Positions 55,201 to 64,000 of a stretch of DNA of 64,000 nt are shown here, one piece after another. How positions within the stretch are numbered: the stretch's first letter is position 1; each line of letters begins with the position of its first letter. This DNA is from Dermatemys mawii (Eukaryota; Chordata; Testudines; Dermatemydidae): positions 11,866,246 through 11,930,245 of the forward strand of contig ML677374.1 of the NCBI GenBank assembly GCA_007922305.1. Direction: 5' to 3'. The notes beneath the pieces were generated by a model, which did not search any database, had not been told where the DNA came from, and worked only from the letters and a program-made list of their open reading frames with translations. The position numbers and the translations under genes are program-made.

Positions 55201-55780
55201 CACCCCATCACATCATCTCTACTCACCAGAGGGCACAAATTTCTTGTAAGAGACCAGCATGGATCTGCCCCCAGAACCCCAAAGTGAAACAAAATCATCT
55301 CCCCTTAATTTTCTGATTGGCCAATGCTGGATCCATGCTGTAGAGCATGAGCTTCTGTAATGGAAGACTGCAGCTCCCACTGAGAGGCAATTTCCTACCT
55401 TGACTCACATGCTTTCTCACAGAAATGTTAACTTGTGTTGGGAGTAGAACAGTTATAGAATGCATTAAAGCAGGGATGCATCAGAATGCATGAAAGTAGG
55501 GCCACCCAAGGTGGATTTGACAATTATTGCACAACGACGACAACTCTATGTCTCAAAGTTGACATCCTCAATGCTTTTAATGGGTACAATAGGTTTGGCT
55601 CAAGACTCTAATGCTACAAGGTGCTAAGTGTCCTCAACTCCATGAGAGTTGTCATCCATGAGAACGGAAGATGCTAGCTCTACCCAAGAGATGGCCAGCA
55701 TGTTGCAGGGGCAGGCCCCTACGAAGTACCCTCTGTTGTCCCTGCATGTTTTGCTCATAAAAATTTTTGGTCTTAAAAAA
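52216..55780. other. Unassigned intron sequence
   Basis: A 17-nt A run at 52223. 52440-52510 ('GGTTCGGATCTGAATTTATT...GGTTTCAGAG') hints at the repeat seen at 56370. The remainder (3 kb) is unique AT-rich DNA without recognisable features. Confidence 0.35.
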
Positions 55781-55812
55781 ATAAATCTTTATTTTATTTT
55801 ATTTTATTTTAA
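55781..55812. repeat. (ATTTT)n pentanucleotide repeat
   Basis: TTATTTTATTTTATTTTATTT in one run within ATAAATCTTTATT context. Confidence 0.8.
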
Positions 55813-55899
55813 ACAAGGATTCAACATCTTCAGGGGTCCTATTGAAAGAGATCTAAAAGATCCTGCCTGTCTGAAGGAAGGAAGTTTCTACTTGTCAGT

Positions 55900-56340
55900 T
55901 AAACAAAGGAATAATGCGCAGCCTCCTTTATAGTGTGTACTTTACCTGTCATCCAGCAGCCCATTATCATGTCACGGCAGAGTGCACTTTTCTACAGGTC
56001 ACTTTGTTTAAAATGACATGGATAATGCACATGTCAGCGAGCTGACAGTCCTTGCCGTCCTTCAGAGATAAAAACTGCAAGACAAGCGCCTGTTCTTATC
56101 TGGGGTACATGCCTGGGTCTATCATCTAAGTCAGACAGAAGATGATTTCTCCAGAGAGCACTTTTTTCATTTCCTGATTTTAAGGAAATCAAATAAGCAC
56201 CATTTGTCTTCATCTGAATGCGCTTGACCTGCTCAAATGAGGATGTCTTGCATTTTATAACAGGCTACATATGCTGAATTCAAATTAACAGCAGAACAAG
56301 GCCCTTAGATCTCTGCTGAGGCTGCCAGTGTAGGCTCGAA
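55900..56340. promoter_or_regulatory. Enhancer-like single-copy block O (candidate)
   Basis: About 2 kb downstream of the exon donor in the gene's direction. Repeat-free: 'ATAATGCGCAGCC', 'CCCATTATCATGTCACGGC', 'CATGGATAATGCACATG', 'GAGCTGACAGTCC', 'GCAAGACAAGCGCC', 'CCTGTTCTTATCTGGGG' (GATA-type), 'CTTCATCTGAATGCGC', 'CAAATTAACAGCAG'. Retained CpGs and even complexity over 440 bp make this one of the strongest candidates. Confidence 0.42.
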
Positions 56341-56359
56341 AAATACACCAGCTTTAGCA

Positions 56360-56580
56360 GCTTTCTTTCCGAATTGGGTCTAAGCTGCAAAATTCAGAGC
56401 TGGGTTTGGCTCTGGGATCTGAACTGCCCTCCATCATCAGGGACATTTGGATCTGAGCTTACTCTCATCCCTTTGATAAGACATCTAGTGTCAAATTCAG
56501 ATCCAGGTTTGGATTTCAAAACTCTCTCTGCATCAGTCCTGGGACATTCAGTGAGAGGTGCCATTTTGGGCCTTTCTCCA
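56360..56580 (+). repeat. Diverged tandem/dispersed repeat ('CAAAATTCAGAGCTGGGTTTGG')
   Basis: 'AAAATTCAGAGCTGGGTTTGGCTCTGGGATCTGAAC', 'GGACATTTGGATCTGAGC' and 'CAAATTCAGATCCAGGTTTGGATTTC' are variants of one unit, with GGACATT recurring. The open frame across it (56374-56586) reads through the repeat and is not a gene. Confidence 0.5.
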
Positions 56581-56589
56581 ATATTGTAA

Positions 56590-58274
56590 TGAAGAAATAT
56601 CCCTTAATTAGCAATATCCAGGTCCCTGAAAGCTGCCCAGTTTGCATTTATACACAAAACTGCTGCAAAAGAAAAGCATCAGAAAAACTGACAGAGGTTA
56701 GCTCTGCAACTATAGGAGCGGAAGGAAAATACATGTATGGTGCTAGATGCCATATACATAGGTACCATGCTCAGTTTATCATCTTCCCCCACATAAGGAA
56801 TATTCTGAAAATGAATAATCGCTATTATCGGGTGGAATTTAATAGTAATGCATTAGAAGTTCATATCTAAATATGCATGTTAATATTCTGTGTAAAAAAA
56901 ACCCCAACAAAACCACACATCTCTGTGGTTATTCTCTGATTCACTCCAGTGATTAGTCTTCCTATGGATGGGGAAATCACTAATGGAGTTCAATGCCACA
57001 AACCAAAGTAGATAGTATGTCTCAACATAGTTAACAAATGATTATGAAAATCACAGAAGAAACAACCCCCCTTTTTGGGAAGTTATCAAAAGCTGAGGGC
57101 CAAAGAGTTGGCAGTTGAAGGCCCAGGGAGAGAGTTTTCTTTTTCTTCCTCTTATACAAAGACATCACTGATTAACTTTACTGAATTTGAGCCCTTGAAC
57201 TCTGCCCTCTCCTTGTGCATTTCACAACGTGTTTAGACTCCTTCCTGATGTGTCAGTGGAGATACACAATCGTGTCACTGTAAAGCACATCATCTTCCTT
57301 CTTCTTGGTCTACTTGGAGTCAGTTCACAGAACTAGTCACTGTCCTCTAAATAATATGAGGGAGTCACATGGAGCAGATATCCCCACATTCTTCCCCAAA
57401 TGTACCCAGCAAAGAAAAGAAGAGGAGAAAGCAGTTAAACTGACAAAGAAAAAGGTCTGAGGTCATCCCTTAAGGCCCATCACACATATAAGAGTTGCAG
57501 AATTCAACCTAGAAATGACATTTTAAAACCTTTTCTCCCGCATTGTGATCATTTGTTTTGACAGGCAAGAACGTTATACAGAGGTTTGTTCACAACAAAG
57601 GAAAAAAATCAGACATATGAAAATACATTGATGCAAATACTACAGTTACTAGCATCATGAACAGCAAATAGCTTTATCGATCGGTGGTTCCCTAACATTT
57701 TTAACAGCGTAACTACTTCCTCCCACACACACAGACCCCACCCCAAGATTCTTAGGGTGGAATCATTAACCCTTTACAAAGAAAATCTTTGTTTTTCCAA
57801 GTTTCCAAACATTTCGGCGGAGGCACTCTCCAAAATAAATGTATGAACCTGTAGAGCTGGCAGAACTTTGCATGTGCACATGTAAACCAGACAAACGTAT
57901 GGATAAAGGACCATTTAAAAATGCAAATATGGATCTTGCGTTCATTATATGTTCACGTTTCCAAAAGGTAAGTGCAGCTATACAAAGGGCCAGTGATCAA
58001 AGCAGTATTCATAAGCTACACACATAAATTACGTTACCCATATGTTACAGAATGGGAAGTGGAGCCTCTAATACATGGTCTAGAAAAGTTTATCCTATAG
58101 TGTCTGATTTAAAACCCATTGAAGACAATGAGTGTCCCTCCATTGACTACAGTGGGCATTGGACCAGGTCTTAAAACAAAATTTATATAAACAACTGAAA
58201 AAGTAAAAGTGAATCCAACAAGATGTTCTCTGTGCCCATAATGACATTGAACAATGCAGGTTGCAAGTGCTTCC
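56590..58274. other. Unassigned intron immediately downstream of the exon
   Basis: No repeat is recognised apart from short A/C runs near 56893-56910 and 57721-57735. The 200 nt next to the donor are ordinary intron sequence. Confidence 0.4.
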
Positions 58275-58282
58275 CAGCTTAC
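58275..58282 (-). other. AUTS2: 5' splice site of the AUTS2 exon
   Basis: On the minus strand the exon's last codon AAG runs into GTAAGCTG. Positions +1 to +5 match the GTRAG consensus except C for G at +6-side context, so it should pair well with U1. It opens the long downstream intron that fills the rest of the window to position 1. Confidence 0.8.
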
Positions 58283-58312
58283 CTTCTCTTCTTGGTCACT
58301 GTCACTGTCACA
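58283..58312 (-). CDS. AUTS2: AUTS2 internal 30-nt coding exon (CDSDSDQEEK)
   Basis: Read on the minus strand, this 30-nt segment starts directly after a CAG acceptor and ends in AAG followed by the donor GTAAGC. It translates without a stop to CDSDSDQEEK. I recognise this decapeptide from the N-terminal third of AUTS2 (near residue 220 of the human protein, followed there by ASDASSEK). AUTS2 acts in the nucleus with PRC1.3/PRC1.5, CK2 and p300 to activate transcription, and in the cytoplasm on Rac1-dependent actin remodelling. The exon is a multiple of three, so skipping it keeps the frame. The peptide is acidic, and the serines before D/E fit CK2 sites. The long flanking introns fit the 5' half of AUTS2; the human exon number is uncertain to me (4 or 5). 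The paralogue FBRSL1 is the main alternative. The homology is from memory, without an alignment. Confidence 0.86.
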
Positions 58313-58352
58313 CTGAAATGGAAAAAGAAGAAAAATAAACATGGATAAGACA
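58313..58352 (-). other. AUTS2: 3' splice site and polypyrimidine tract of the AUTS2 exon
   Basis: On the minus strand the 40 nt before the exon are a strong U-rich pyrimidine tract (TTTATTTTTCTTCTTTTTCC) followed by ATTTCAG. An upstream 'CTTAT' could serve as a branch site. The tract is long and barely interrupted, which predicts a strong acceptor. This, more than length, is why a 30-nt exon is credible here. Confidence 0.8.
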
Positions 58353-58353
58353 A

Positions 58354-59169
58354 ACCTTTCCAAAATAAAACAGAGATAAAAGATATGACCAAAGCTCTCA
58401 AAATGAGTGAAACACACATAATCCATGTAATTCCAATTCCTTTGGAAATAAATACTTTTTATATAACAAGGATTCCCCTCCATGCACATCCTTGCAAAGA
58501 GAATTTGCAGTTAAAGATGCCACATTTGTATTTTTGTTTCTATTACAATATTACCATGATTCAACAAAGTTATTTGTAATACATGCCCTATTTGCCCAGT
58601 CAGGCTAATTTACATTCAGGGAAGCTGGCGTTGAATCAGGACAGTTAGAAGCCAAAATTAAATCACAGGGCAGGAAAAAATATTAGCTGCTTCCTTTATC
58701 TTATTAAAAGTAGGTATCATGCTGCCTTCCATCAGATCAGCTGCAAAGGTTTTGTCAATGGCAGGACATGGAAGCAGTTTATATAACACTTGTTTGTCCC
58801 AGAAGATACACATGACAAGTCTACCATTTTACTCCATTACTACTGTAGATAGCTTACTTTGGTGCCATTGCTCACAGATGATTCACTGAAAAATTCAGAT
58901 GACTCAAGACAAATCAAAATGGAACTGGGAACATGTTGCATCAAGGCTCTATTTAGTGAGATGTTCTGGACTCCTTAACTGGGACTGATGACACTTAAAC
59001 ACTTGTTCTGTACGTTGCTGATTACCACACTGGTGTCTATCTTGCAAAACATCTCTTCCAGTTCTTCCATTTTTAAATACCACAAATACCACAGCTAGAA
59101 ATGGGTGGACCTCAAGTTGTAAATCGGTATAGATAAGAAACCAGAAGTTCAAATCTTATTAACTCAACC
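58354..59169. other. Unassigned intron immediately upstream of the exon
   Basis: Carries one TGCATG (minus strand, 58481-58486), about 170 nt upstream of the exon; otherwise unassigned. Confidence 0.4.
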
Positions 59170-59350
59170 CACTGGTCCCATATCCTGTCTCTTAGAGTGG
59201 CTAGTAGCAGATGCTTCAAAGGAAAGAGTAAGACTACCACAATGGACAATTATACAATACCATACCTATGGGGAAAGCTTCTTCCTAACCCAGGCAGGAA
59301 GCCAATGGGAGTTAGGCACCAAAATATCTTTAAGGATCTGGGCCTTAGTG
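59170..59350 (-). mobile_element. CR1 LINE 3' fragment (minus) adjoining a 'GTTAGGCACC' repeat
   Basis: 'CCATATCCTGTCTCTTAGAGTGGCTAGTAGCAGATGCTTCAAAGG' and 'AGCTTCTTCCTAACCC' are antisense CR1 3' UTR. From 59300 'CCAATGGGAGTTAGGCACCAAAATATCTTTAAGGATCTGGGCC' is the 'TAGGCACCTAAATA' family (compare 35290). Confidence 0.65.
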
Positions 59351-60099
59351 CTCAGTTTATGCCCTGAATCATGAGGAGTTACGTTCTTTTACACATTTTC
59401 CCTAACTAATGTAACTGTAAAAGTTTTTGTCTTCACTGCCTTAGATTTCTCCTCATTCCTTTCTGGGAGAGAGTGAATGGGAGCGCCAAGTTTACCGTCT
59501 CCACACCACTCTACTTACTACCAACCTATGGCTCAGAATTATTCACAGATATTATCTGGGAAATAATCTCAAATAATTGATAAATTAGAGAAAACTGCCA
59601 TCTGCCTGCTGATAATTCCCAAATAGGAACAGAGGTGAAATTCATTGAACAAATTATTAATTAAAAATGATTTATCTAACTCAAGTTTGCACTTGGATAC
59701 TTTGGTGACAGGAATAATATTAAAAAAAGGATCAGATAGATCAGGTAGATGAGAGACAGTTTTATACTAGAACTTAACTTCAAACAAAAAGTAAGGTAGG
59801 ATCTGTTTGTTTGGTGTGCATGCCGTGTGTGTGTGTGTGTGTGTGTGTAGGGAGTGTATGTTTATGTTACTAACAAAAGCAACATTTGACATTTTTACAC
59901 TCAGGGACATATACCAGAAGACAGCAAAGCATGCATTTTCCCTTTCACCTTGTGCCATCCTGATACTTTGATCCTGCAATCACTTAGGAACATAAGGAGT
60001 TCTGCTGAGTTCCATATAACTATCCCGTGTGTAAAGTAGCCAGACATGCCCTAGGTTTGCCTATATGCCAAAACATACAGCATTTTTCATCAATGCGTA
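59351..60099. other. Unassigned, with a (TG)n microsatellite
   Basis: 59824-59851 is an uninterrupted TG repeat of about 13 units. The rest has no recognised feature. Confidence 0.6.
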
Positions 60100-60250
60100 T
60101 TAAAGCACATTGTAAAGTAAGTACCATTATCCCTCTTACACAGTGGAGATACTGAGGCACAGGGAAGGGAGCAGGGAGGGAGAAATGACTTAGCCAAGAT
60201 CACTCAACTAGCCAGAGTTGAGGATAGAATATAACCATTGGCCCACACTG
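60100..60250 (+). mobile_element. SINE 3' module (MIR/L2-associated)
   Basis: 'GTACCATTATCCCTCTTACACAGTGGAGATACTGAGGCACAGGGAAGG', 'AATGACTTAGCCAAGATCACTCAACTAGCCAGAG' and 'GATAGAATATAACC' keep the usual order. Confidence 0.65.
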
Positions 60251-60479
60251 CTTCCTTCTGCACTGTTACTTTCAGTGTCATAAATCAAAAGGAGCAAGCA
60301 CAAAAAGGGATGCTGTGAACTGACAACAGCAACAATCATTTTACATGCGTTCCCTTCTTTTGGACAGGTTAGGAGAGGGACTGGTTTTGTGTTTGTTTTT
60401 TTTTCCCATGGAGGGGAAGGAGAACACCTGGTAGGAAGGTTTCTCTCCCACACCCAATCTCTTGCAACTTCAAGTTGGC

Positions 60480-61400
60480 AAAGTAATCAATGACCTCTGA
60501 ATTTCCCAGCACAGTGTTTACCTACATCCCAGAGATGCTGCAGAGAAAACTCAGGGAACAACATCCATGGAAACAGTTATTTCCATCAAAGCGTTAAGCT
60601 TCCTGCCTTCCGACAGTCCAGTTCTAATTTCAAGGTCCGCTTAGTTCTGCATCAAATAATTACTGCTATACCCAGAAGCACCTTGTCTCCAGAGTTAAAC
60701 ATATGGCGAAGGACTGAGACCTACTGGTGTCCATTATGGAAGCAACACGGGTGCCAAGCTGATTAAAAATGCACAGGCTCCCTTCACAACATGCCCGGCG
60801 ACTGACAGCTTCGCGATTTGGCCAGTCACTCTGTCTGCCAAAAAAGCCTCTGCTGTGCTGGGGCCCACATGGCGCTCTGAGAAAACAGTTCCATTCCTGG
60901 TATTCGATTCCCACACTGACCCGAGGACTTTGCCGTGAGCTCAGCAGGAGCACACCAGCCAATTTACAGCTTCATCCTCAAGAGCCCTGAGTGCCAGCCT
61001 CTGGCAGAGACGAATGATGGTCAAACTCCTACAGCTCATAAATTATGCAAAGGCAATAAATGCACTCAGCAAACAGCTCCTAATGTTTGCCTAACCTGGC
61101 TCCTAATACACTTTGTAAAATGCCAGGAGTCCTACATACACAAGGCATCTATTTCACTCATAAAGAGGTTTTGTTGAGAAGGAGCGAGGGAAAGAGACCC
61201 ACAGTTCTGCAGAGCTGTTTCAATAGCTGAATGTAATCGCAAAGCTTTATGAAAGAAAGGGAGGAAAAAAAGGCAGGATATGGAAGAGAATTTACATGCT
61301 GTGTCGAGTTTAAATTTTCATTTAACACGTCTGTGTTTCTGGCCCAGAGTGTTCTGTATTGTAATGGGCTTCTCCTTGAGGATAAAAGATACAAGATCCC
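60480..61400. promoter_or_regulatory. Enhancer-like single-copy block P (candidate)
   Basis: 2.2-3.1 kb upstream of the exon. Repeat-free and compositionally even: 'GCATCAAATAATTACTGC', 'AACATATGGCGAAGG', 'GGAAGCAACACGGGTGCC', 'GCTGATTAAAAATGCAC', 'GACTGACAGCTTCGCGATTTGG', 'CATGGCGCTCTGAG', 'CCAATTTACAGC' and 'GCTCATAAATTATGC'. Many retained CpGs. Overlapping short frames on both strands show no domain. Confidence 0.42.
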
Positions 61401-61499
61401 TCACCTTCCATGAAAAAGAATGGATCCATTTATTTGCATAAAAACATTGACCAAGACGTGAAGAGGAGGAAGAACAGGTTTGTTGCTAAGCCTCAGAAC

Positions 61500-61870
61500 T
61501 GGAAGTTGGAACAACTGTACTCTCTTCCTGGATCTGAACATGCCCCCTGTGTGCTGTTGGGTAAGTCACTTAGCCCAAATTTTCAAAGGTGGTCAACGGA
61601 TTTGCATGTTTCCATTTCTGGTGTCTTTTTCAAGAGATTCTGAAGTTCCTGCAGTTCCCATTTACTTCAGCTGAAGCTGCAGGTTCTCCTAACCTCTGAA
61701 AAGTAAACCTTGAATGTCTATAATCACCTTCTAAAATTAGTGGCCACTTTTGAAAACTTAGGGCTATATTGCTCAATGCCTCAATTTTTTTTCATTTGTA
61801 AAATGAGGATAAAAACATCTGCCTACTTCACAGGGGTGTAGAGAAACTAAAACACATTCTTGCTTGGGAT
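61500..61870 (+). mobile_element. MIR-like SINE split by an 'AATTTTCAAAGG' repeat
   Basis: 'CCTGTGTGCTGTTGGGTAAGTCACTTAG' (61546-61573) continues as 'GCCTCAATTTTTTTTCATTTGTAAAATGAGGATAAAAACATCTGCCTACTTCACAGGGGTG' (from about 61777). The 200 bp between, from 'CCCAAATTTTCAAAGGTGG' to 'GGCCACTTTTGAAAACTTAGGG', are an inverted-ended insertion of the 'TTTTCAAAG' family. Confidence 0.6.
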
Positions 61871-62769
61871 TGTCCGACAGAGAAAGCACAAGAGAAATGC
61901 AGAAAAACAGTGGCAATAGAAGAATTATGTAACCTTGATCTCAGCTCACCATACTAGACAATCATTAGCAGCTTGAGTCCTGTTTCAGTTACCTAGGAAG
62001 GTATTGCTGCATTAATTGTCAAGTTCATGCTAACTCACTGCGTTACACAGCCACAACTAATGACCTGTCAATACTTTCTTTGCATAGCCTCATCTTTTGA
62101 CACCTATAACACGACTGTCAAGAGTTGCTCCAGAAGGAAATCTTACCTGAGGAGACAAATTCTACTCTCAGTCACATGGATGAAATCACCGGGCTTTCAC
62201 AGGTGCAAGGGAGAGTAAACAAGATTCTCAGCCCAATATTAAATATATCAAATACCAACTTGGATTTTTTTTGTTGATATAGGAGTGGGCAGTTAATGGA
62301 GTATAATAACTTGATGTTCCATCTCCAGAAATCTCTAATTCAAAAATGGCTTCGTTCTTTCAACCAGTGCTTTTGGAAGTGGTGCTTTATATACGTGTGC
62401 CTTTGTGTTGAGCAGACATCAGGCTTTTGAACCAGTTTACTATAGTCAGTAAAGTTCCAACAAAGAGCTTCATAAGTGCATTTACTGTAGATGAACTATG
62501 TTCCTTGTGCACAGAACCAGCACAAAATTTGTGTACCACACAAGACCCTATTCTGTGACTTAAGTAAAGCCATTTGCAGAGGAGTGAATTATGCTCTGTG
62601 CACATACTATGTGGGGTTAATGCACAGAGTCCAGTCCTTAGAAAAGCAGGTTAATGAGCCCACAGGCATATATTACAACTCAACAGTCCACATCTCTTCC
62701 CTTGATTCTTATGAGTGCATTGCTTCCTGTGCATGCACTGAACATAAGTTATGGCTGTTGGCCCTTAGG
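61871..62769. other. Unassigned intron sequence
   Basis: 'GTTCCTTGTGCACAGAACC' (about 62500) is a short near-palindrome. Nothing else recognised. Confidence 0.35.
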
Positions 62770-62985
62770 ACAGGACTTTCCAAAAATCTCATGGCCACTT
62801 TTTTAAGTGCTCAGCACCAACAACCAGGCCGAATTACTAAACCAAAGCAAAAAAGCCCAAATCAAACCAAACCAAACCCAACCCAACGCTCAGGCACCTA
62901 AATATGAACCCGATTTTCAGAAGTGCTCAGCACATACCAGCCCCAACGATGACACTTATGGCCAGCTTTTCAAATAAACACAATA
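62770..62985 (+). repeat. 'TTTTCAGAAGTGCTCAGC' repeat
   Basis: 'AAGTGCTCAGCACCAACAACC...GGCACCTAAATATGAACCCGATTTTCAGAAGTGCTCAGCAC' and 'GGCCAGCTTTTCAAATAAAC' are units of the 19865 family. An AACC/AACCC simple run (62855-62886) is included. Confidence 0.65.
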
Positions 62986-63139
62986 CACAATATGGTGAAT
63001 TCTTCTGAATAATTTAGCTCTTTGGGCCCCACAGAGAAAGCAGTGTTGGACGTGACTCATGTCTTCACAGTCTCATGCTGGGTAGGAGGGACCCTGTTCC
63101 ATTGTTGACAGAGGAACTACAGGTCTTCAAACTAGCCCT

Positions 63140-63205
63140 AAAACAAGTGGCTAGATGGACCACTGGCCTGTCCCAGACTAGCTGTTCTTCTGGTCTTTAT
63201 GATAT
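63140..63205 (+). mobile_element. CR1 LINE 3' terminal fragment
   Basis: 'GTGGCTAGATGGACCACTGGCCTGTCCCAGACTAGCTGTTCTTCTGG' is a diverged CR1 3' end. Confidence 0.5.
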
Positions 63206-63885
63206 GCCGATCTCACTCCCTCAACGTGCAACTCTGCTCACATATGAGCAAACGGAGCTTCATTCCTATCAACATATTGTATTTATTTGTGATACCTATT
63301 GAAAATGCAAGATCACTCCTGATTGCTATAGAATACAGAGCACATTACCAGCACTCCTCAAAAATACAGTAGTAATATCATCAGACCAACATCAGCTTGT
63401 TCAAAATGGGCCCCTCTATTATGTGACCTCACAGACCCCATGTCAAGAGACTAGTATTCAAGCCTCATTGTGCAGTACTTCTGCAACTATCCACTGAGAC
63501 CAACACCCTGCTTGAACAGCACTACGCTATGAATTGCATCTTGGTAACCCATGAACCTGTGTTTATATGCATGCTCTGCAGCCGCCCCCGCAAATCTGTG
63601 TTTCTAGAAGTCTTCTGAAGAGAGGAAGCCACATCCAGTTTGCAAGCGTTCTGAACTGACAAAAAAAACCAAACAAACCCTGTCATTCCCCTTTGTGTTC
63701 CAGCCAACCCTTTAAAAAAACATTATTAGGACAGGGCAAGATCATAAGATATGCTGCTCTCCATCTCTCCTCATTGCTGCATAAATATAATTACAGACCC
63801 AGTTAATTCATCTGCTCCAACAAGTAAGTGTATGTACCTGAAAAATAGAAAAGTTCTCTCCGTCTCAAAGTTGGGGGTTTAATTA
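63206..63885. other. Unassigned intron sequence
   Basis: Nothing recognised. Confidence 0.35.
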
Positions 63886-64000
63886 GGGTGACCAGATGTC
63901 CCGATTTTATAGGGATAGTCCCAATTTTGGGGTCTCTTTCTTATATGGGCTACTATTATCCCCCATCCACTGTCCCAATTTTTCACACTTGCTGTCTGGT
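63886..64000 (+). mobile_element. GGGTGACCAGA MITE, cut by the window edge
   Basis: TA (63884-63885) then GGGTGACCAGATGTCCCG, 'TTATAGGGATAGTCCC', 'TCTTATATGGGCTACTATTATCC' and a right end CTTGCTGTCTGGT that lacks only the last few bases (CACCC) because the window stops. Confidence 0.88.

Larger units (their letters stand above)
1..58282 (-). other. AUTS2: AUTS2 intron downstream of the 30-nt exon (partial)
   Basis: If the exon call is right, everything from the donor leftward to the window edge is one intron, since I find no other exon-like open segment flanked by good splice sites on the minus strand. It is at least 58 kb long. Its content is unique AT-rich DNA, enhancer-like blocks and interspersed repeats, each listed separately. 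A second, unrelated gene hidden in it cannot be excluded but none is visible. Confidence 0.7.
58353..64000 (-). other. AUTS2: AUTS2 intron upstream of the 30-nt exon (partial)
   Basis: This is the 5' side of the exon on the minus strand. I looked for the preceding AUTS2 peptide (a Ser-rich stretch ending GTGYF) next to a donor and did not find it, so the intron continues beyond the window. It contains an enhancer-like block near 60.5-61.4 kb, CR1 and SINE-like fragments, a TG repeat and a MITE cut by the window edge. Confidence 0.7.

Noticed and set aside
58109..58489. The whole 126-codon minus-strand open frame around the exon as a single coding sequence
   Set aside because: Only the central 30 nt resemble AUTS2; the flanks are a hydrophobic translation of the pyrimidine tract and of intron sequence, and both borders are good splice sites.
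59824..59851. (TG)n as a splice regulator of the AUTS2 exon
   Set aside because: It is about 1.5 kb upstream of the exon and UG-repeat effects are reported near splice sites; on the minus strand it is CA, and no link can be shown.

Overview
This is vertebrate nuclear DNA, most likely from a turtle: AT-rich, non-coding, and dense in old interspersed repeats. The organism call rests on repeat types I recognise as abundant in turtle genomes. These are CR1 LINE 3' ends, a GGGTGACCAGA-ended MITE, 'GTCTACACTA'-type MITEs, a foldback element carrying 'CTTCGTCGGATG', and a long LTR ending in '...GTGGGGAGGC..CCTGACA'. No complete protein-coding gene is present, and none of the many short open frames looks like a real gene.

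One coding feature stands out. On the minus strand, 58283-58312 is a 30-nt exon with a long pyrimidine tract and CAG acceptor before it and a GTAAGC donor after it. It encodes CDSDSDQEEK, which I recognise from the N-terminal third of AUTS2, an activator-type PRC1 component and nuclear/cytoskeletal neurodevelopment protein. The window would therefore be intronic AUTS2 sequence read right to left: at least 5.7 kb of the upstream intron (58313-64000) and at least 58 kb of the downstream intron (1-58282). Very long introns are typical of the 5' half of AUTS2.

Layout: 1-5.4 kb holds nested MITEs, SINE-like fragments and a CR1 tail. 5.4-17 kb is mostly single-copy intron with several enhancer-like blocks (about 6.84-7.25, 8.87-9.08, 10.86-11.13 and 14.23-14.72 kb) and a CR1 fragment. 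17.1-17.7 kb is a GC-rich repeat. 18.8-19.7 kb is an enhancer-like block. 22-25.3 kb has MITEs and a hAT element. 25.4-26.1 kb is another block. 28-30.9 kb is repeat-rich (LTR-like/unclassified, GC-rich element, LINE fragment). 30.9-31.6 and 34.3-35 kb are further blocks. 35-45.6 kb mixes repeats with blocks at about 40.8, 42.1 and 44.5 kb. 46.9-47.1 kb is a hAT MITE with a target duplication. 50.0-50.8 kb is an apparent solo LTR with a 5-bp duplication. 52-56.3 kb is mostly unique with two blocks. The exon lies at 58.3 kb. 59-64 kb has repeats around a block at 60.5-61.4 kb.

What acts together here is one transcription unit on the minus strand with candidate intronic regulatory DNA. AUTS2 introns are known in other vertebrates to hold conserved non-coding enhancers. 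My enhancer-like blocks are judged only by being repeat-free and rich in motifs; conservation could not be tested. I see no operon, CRISPR array, tRNA, rRNA or other discrete new system.
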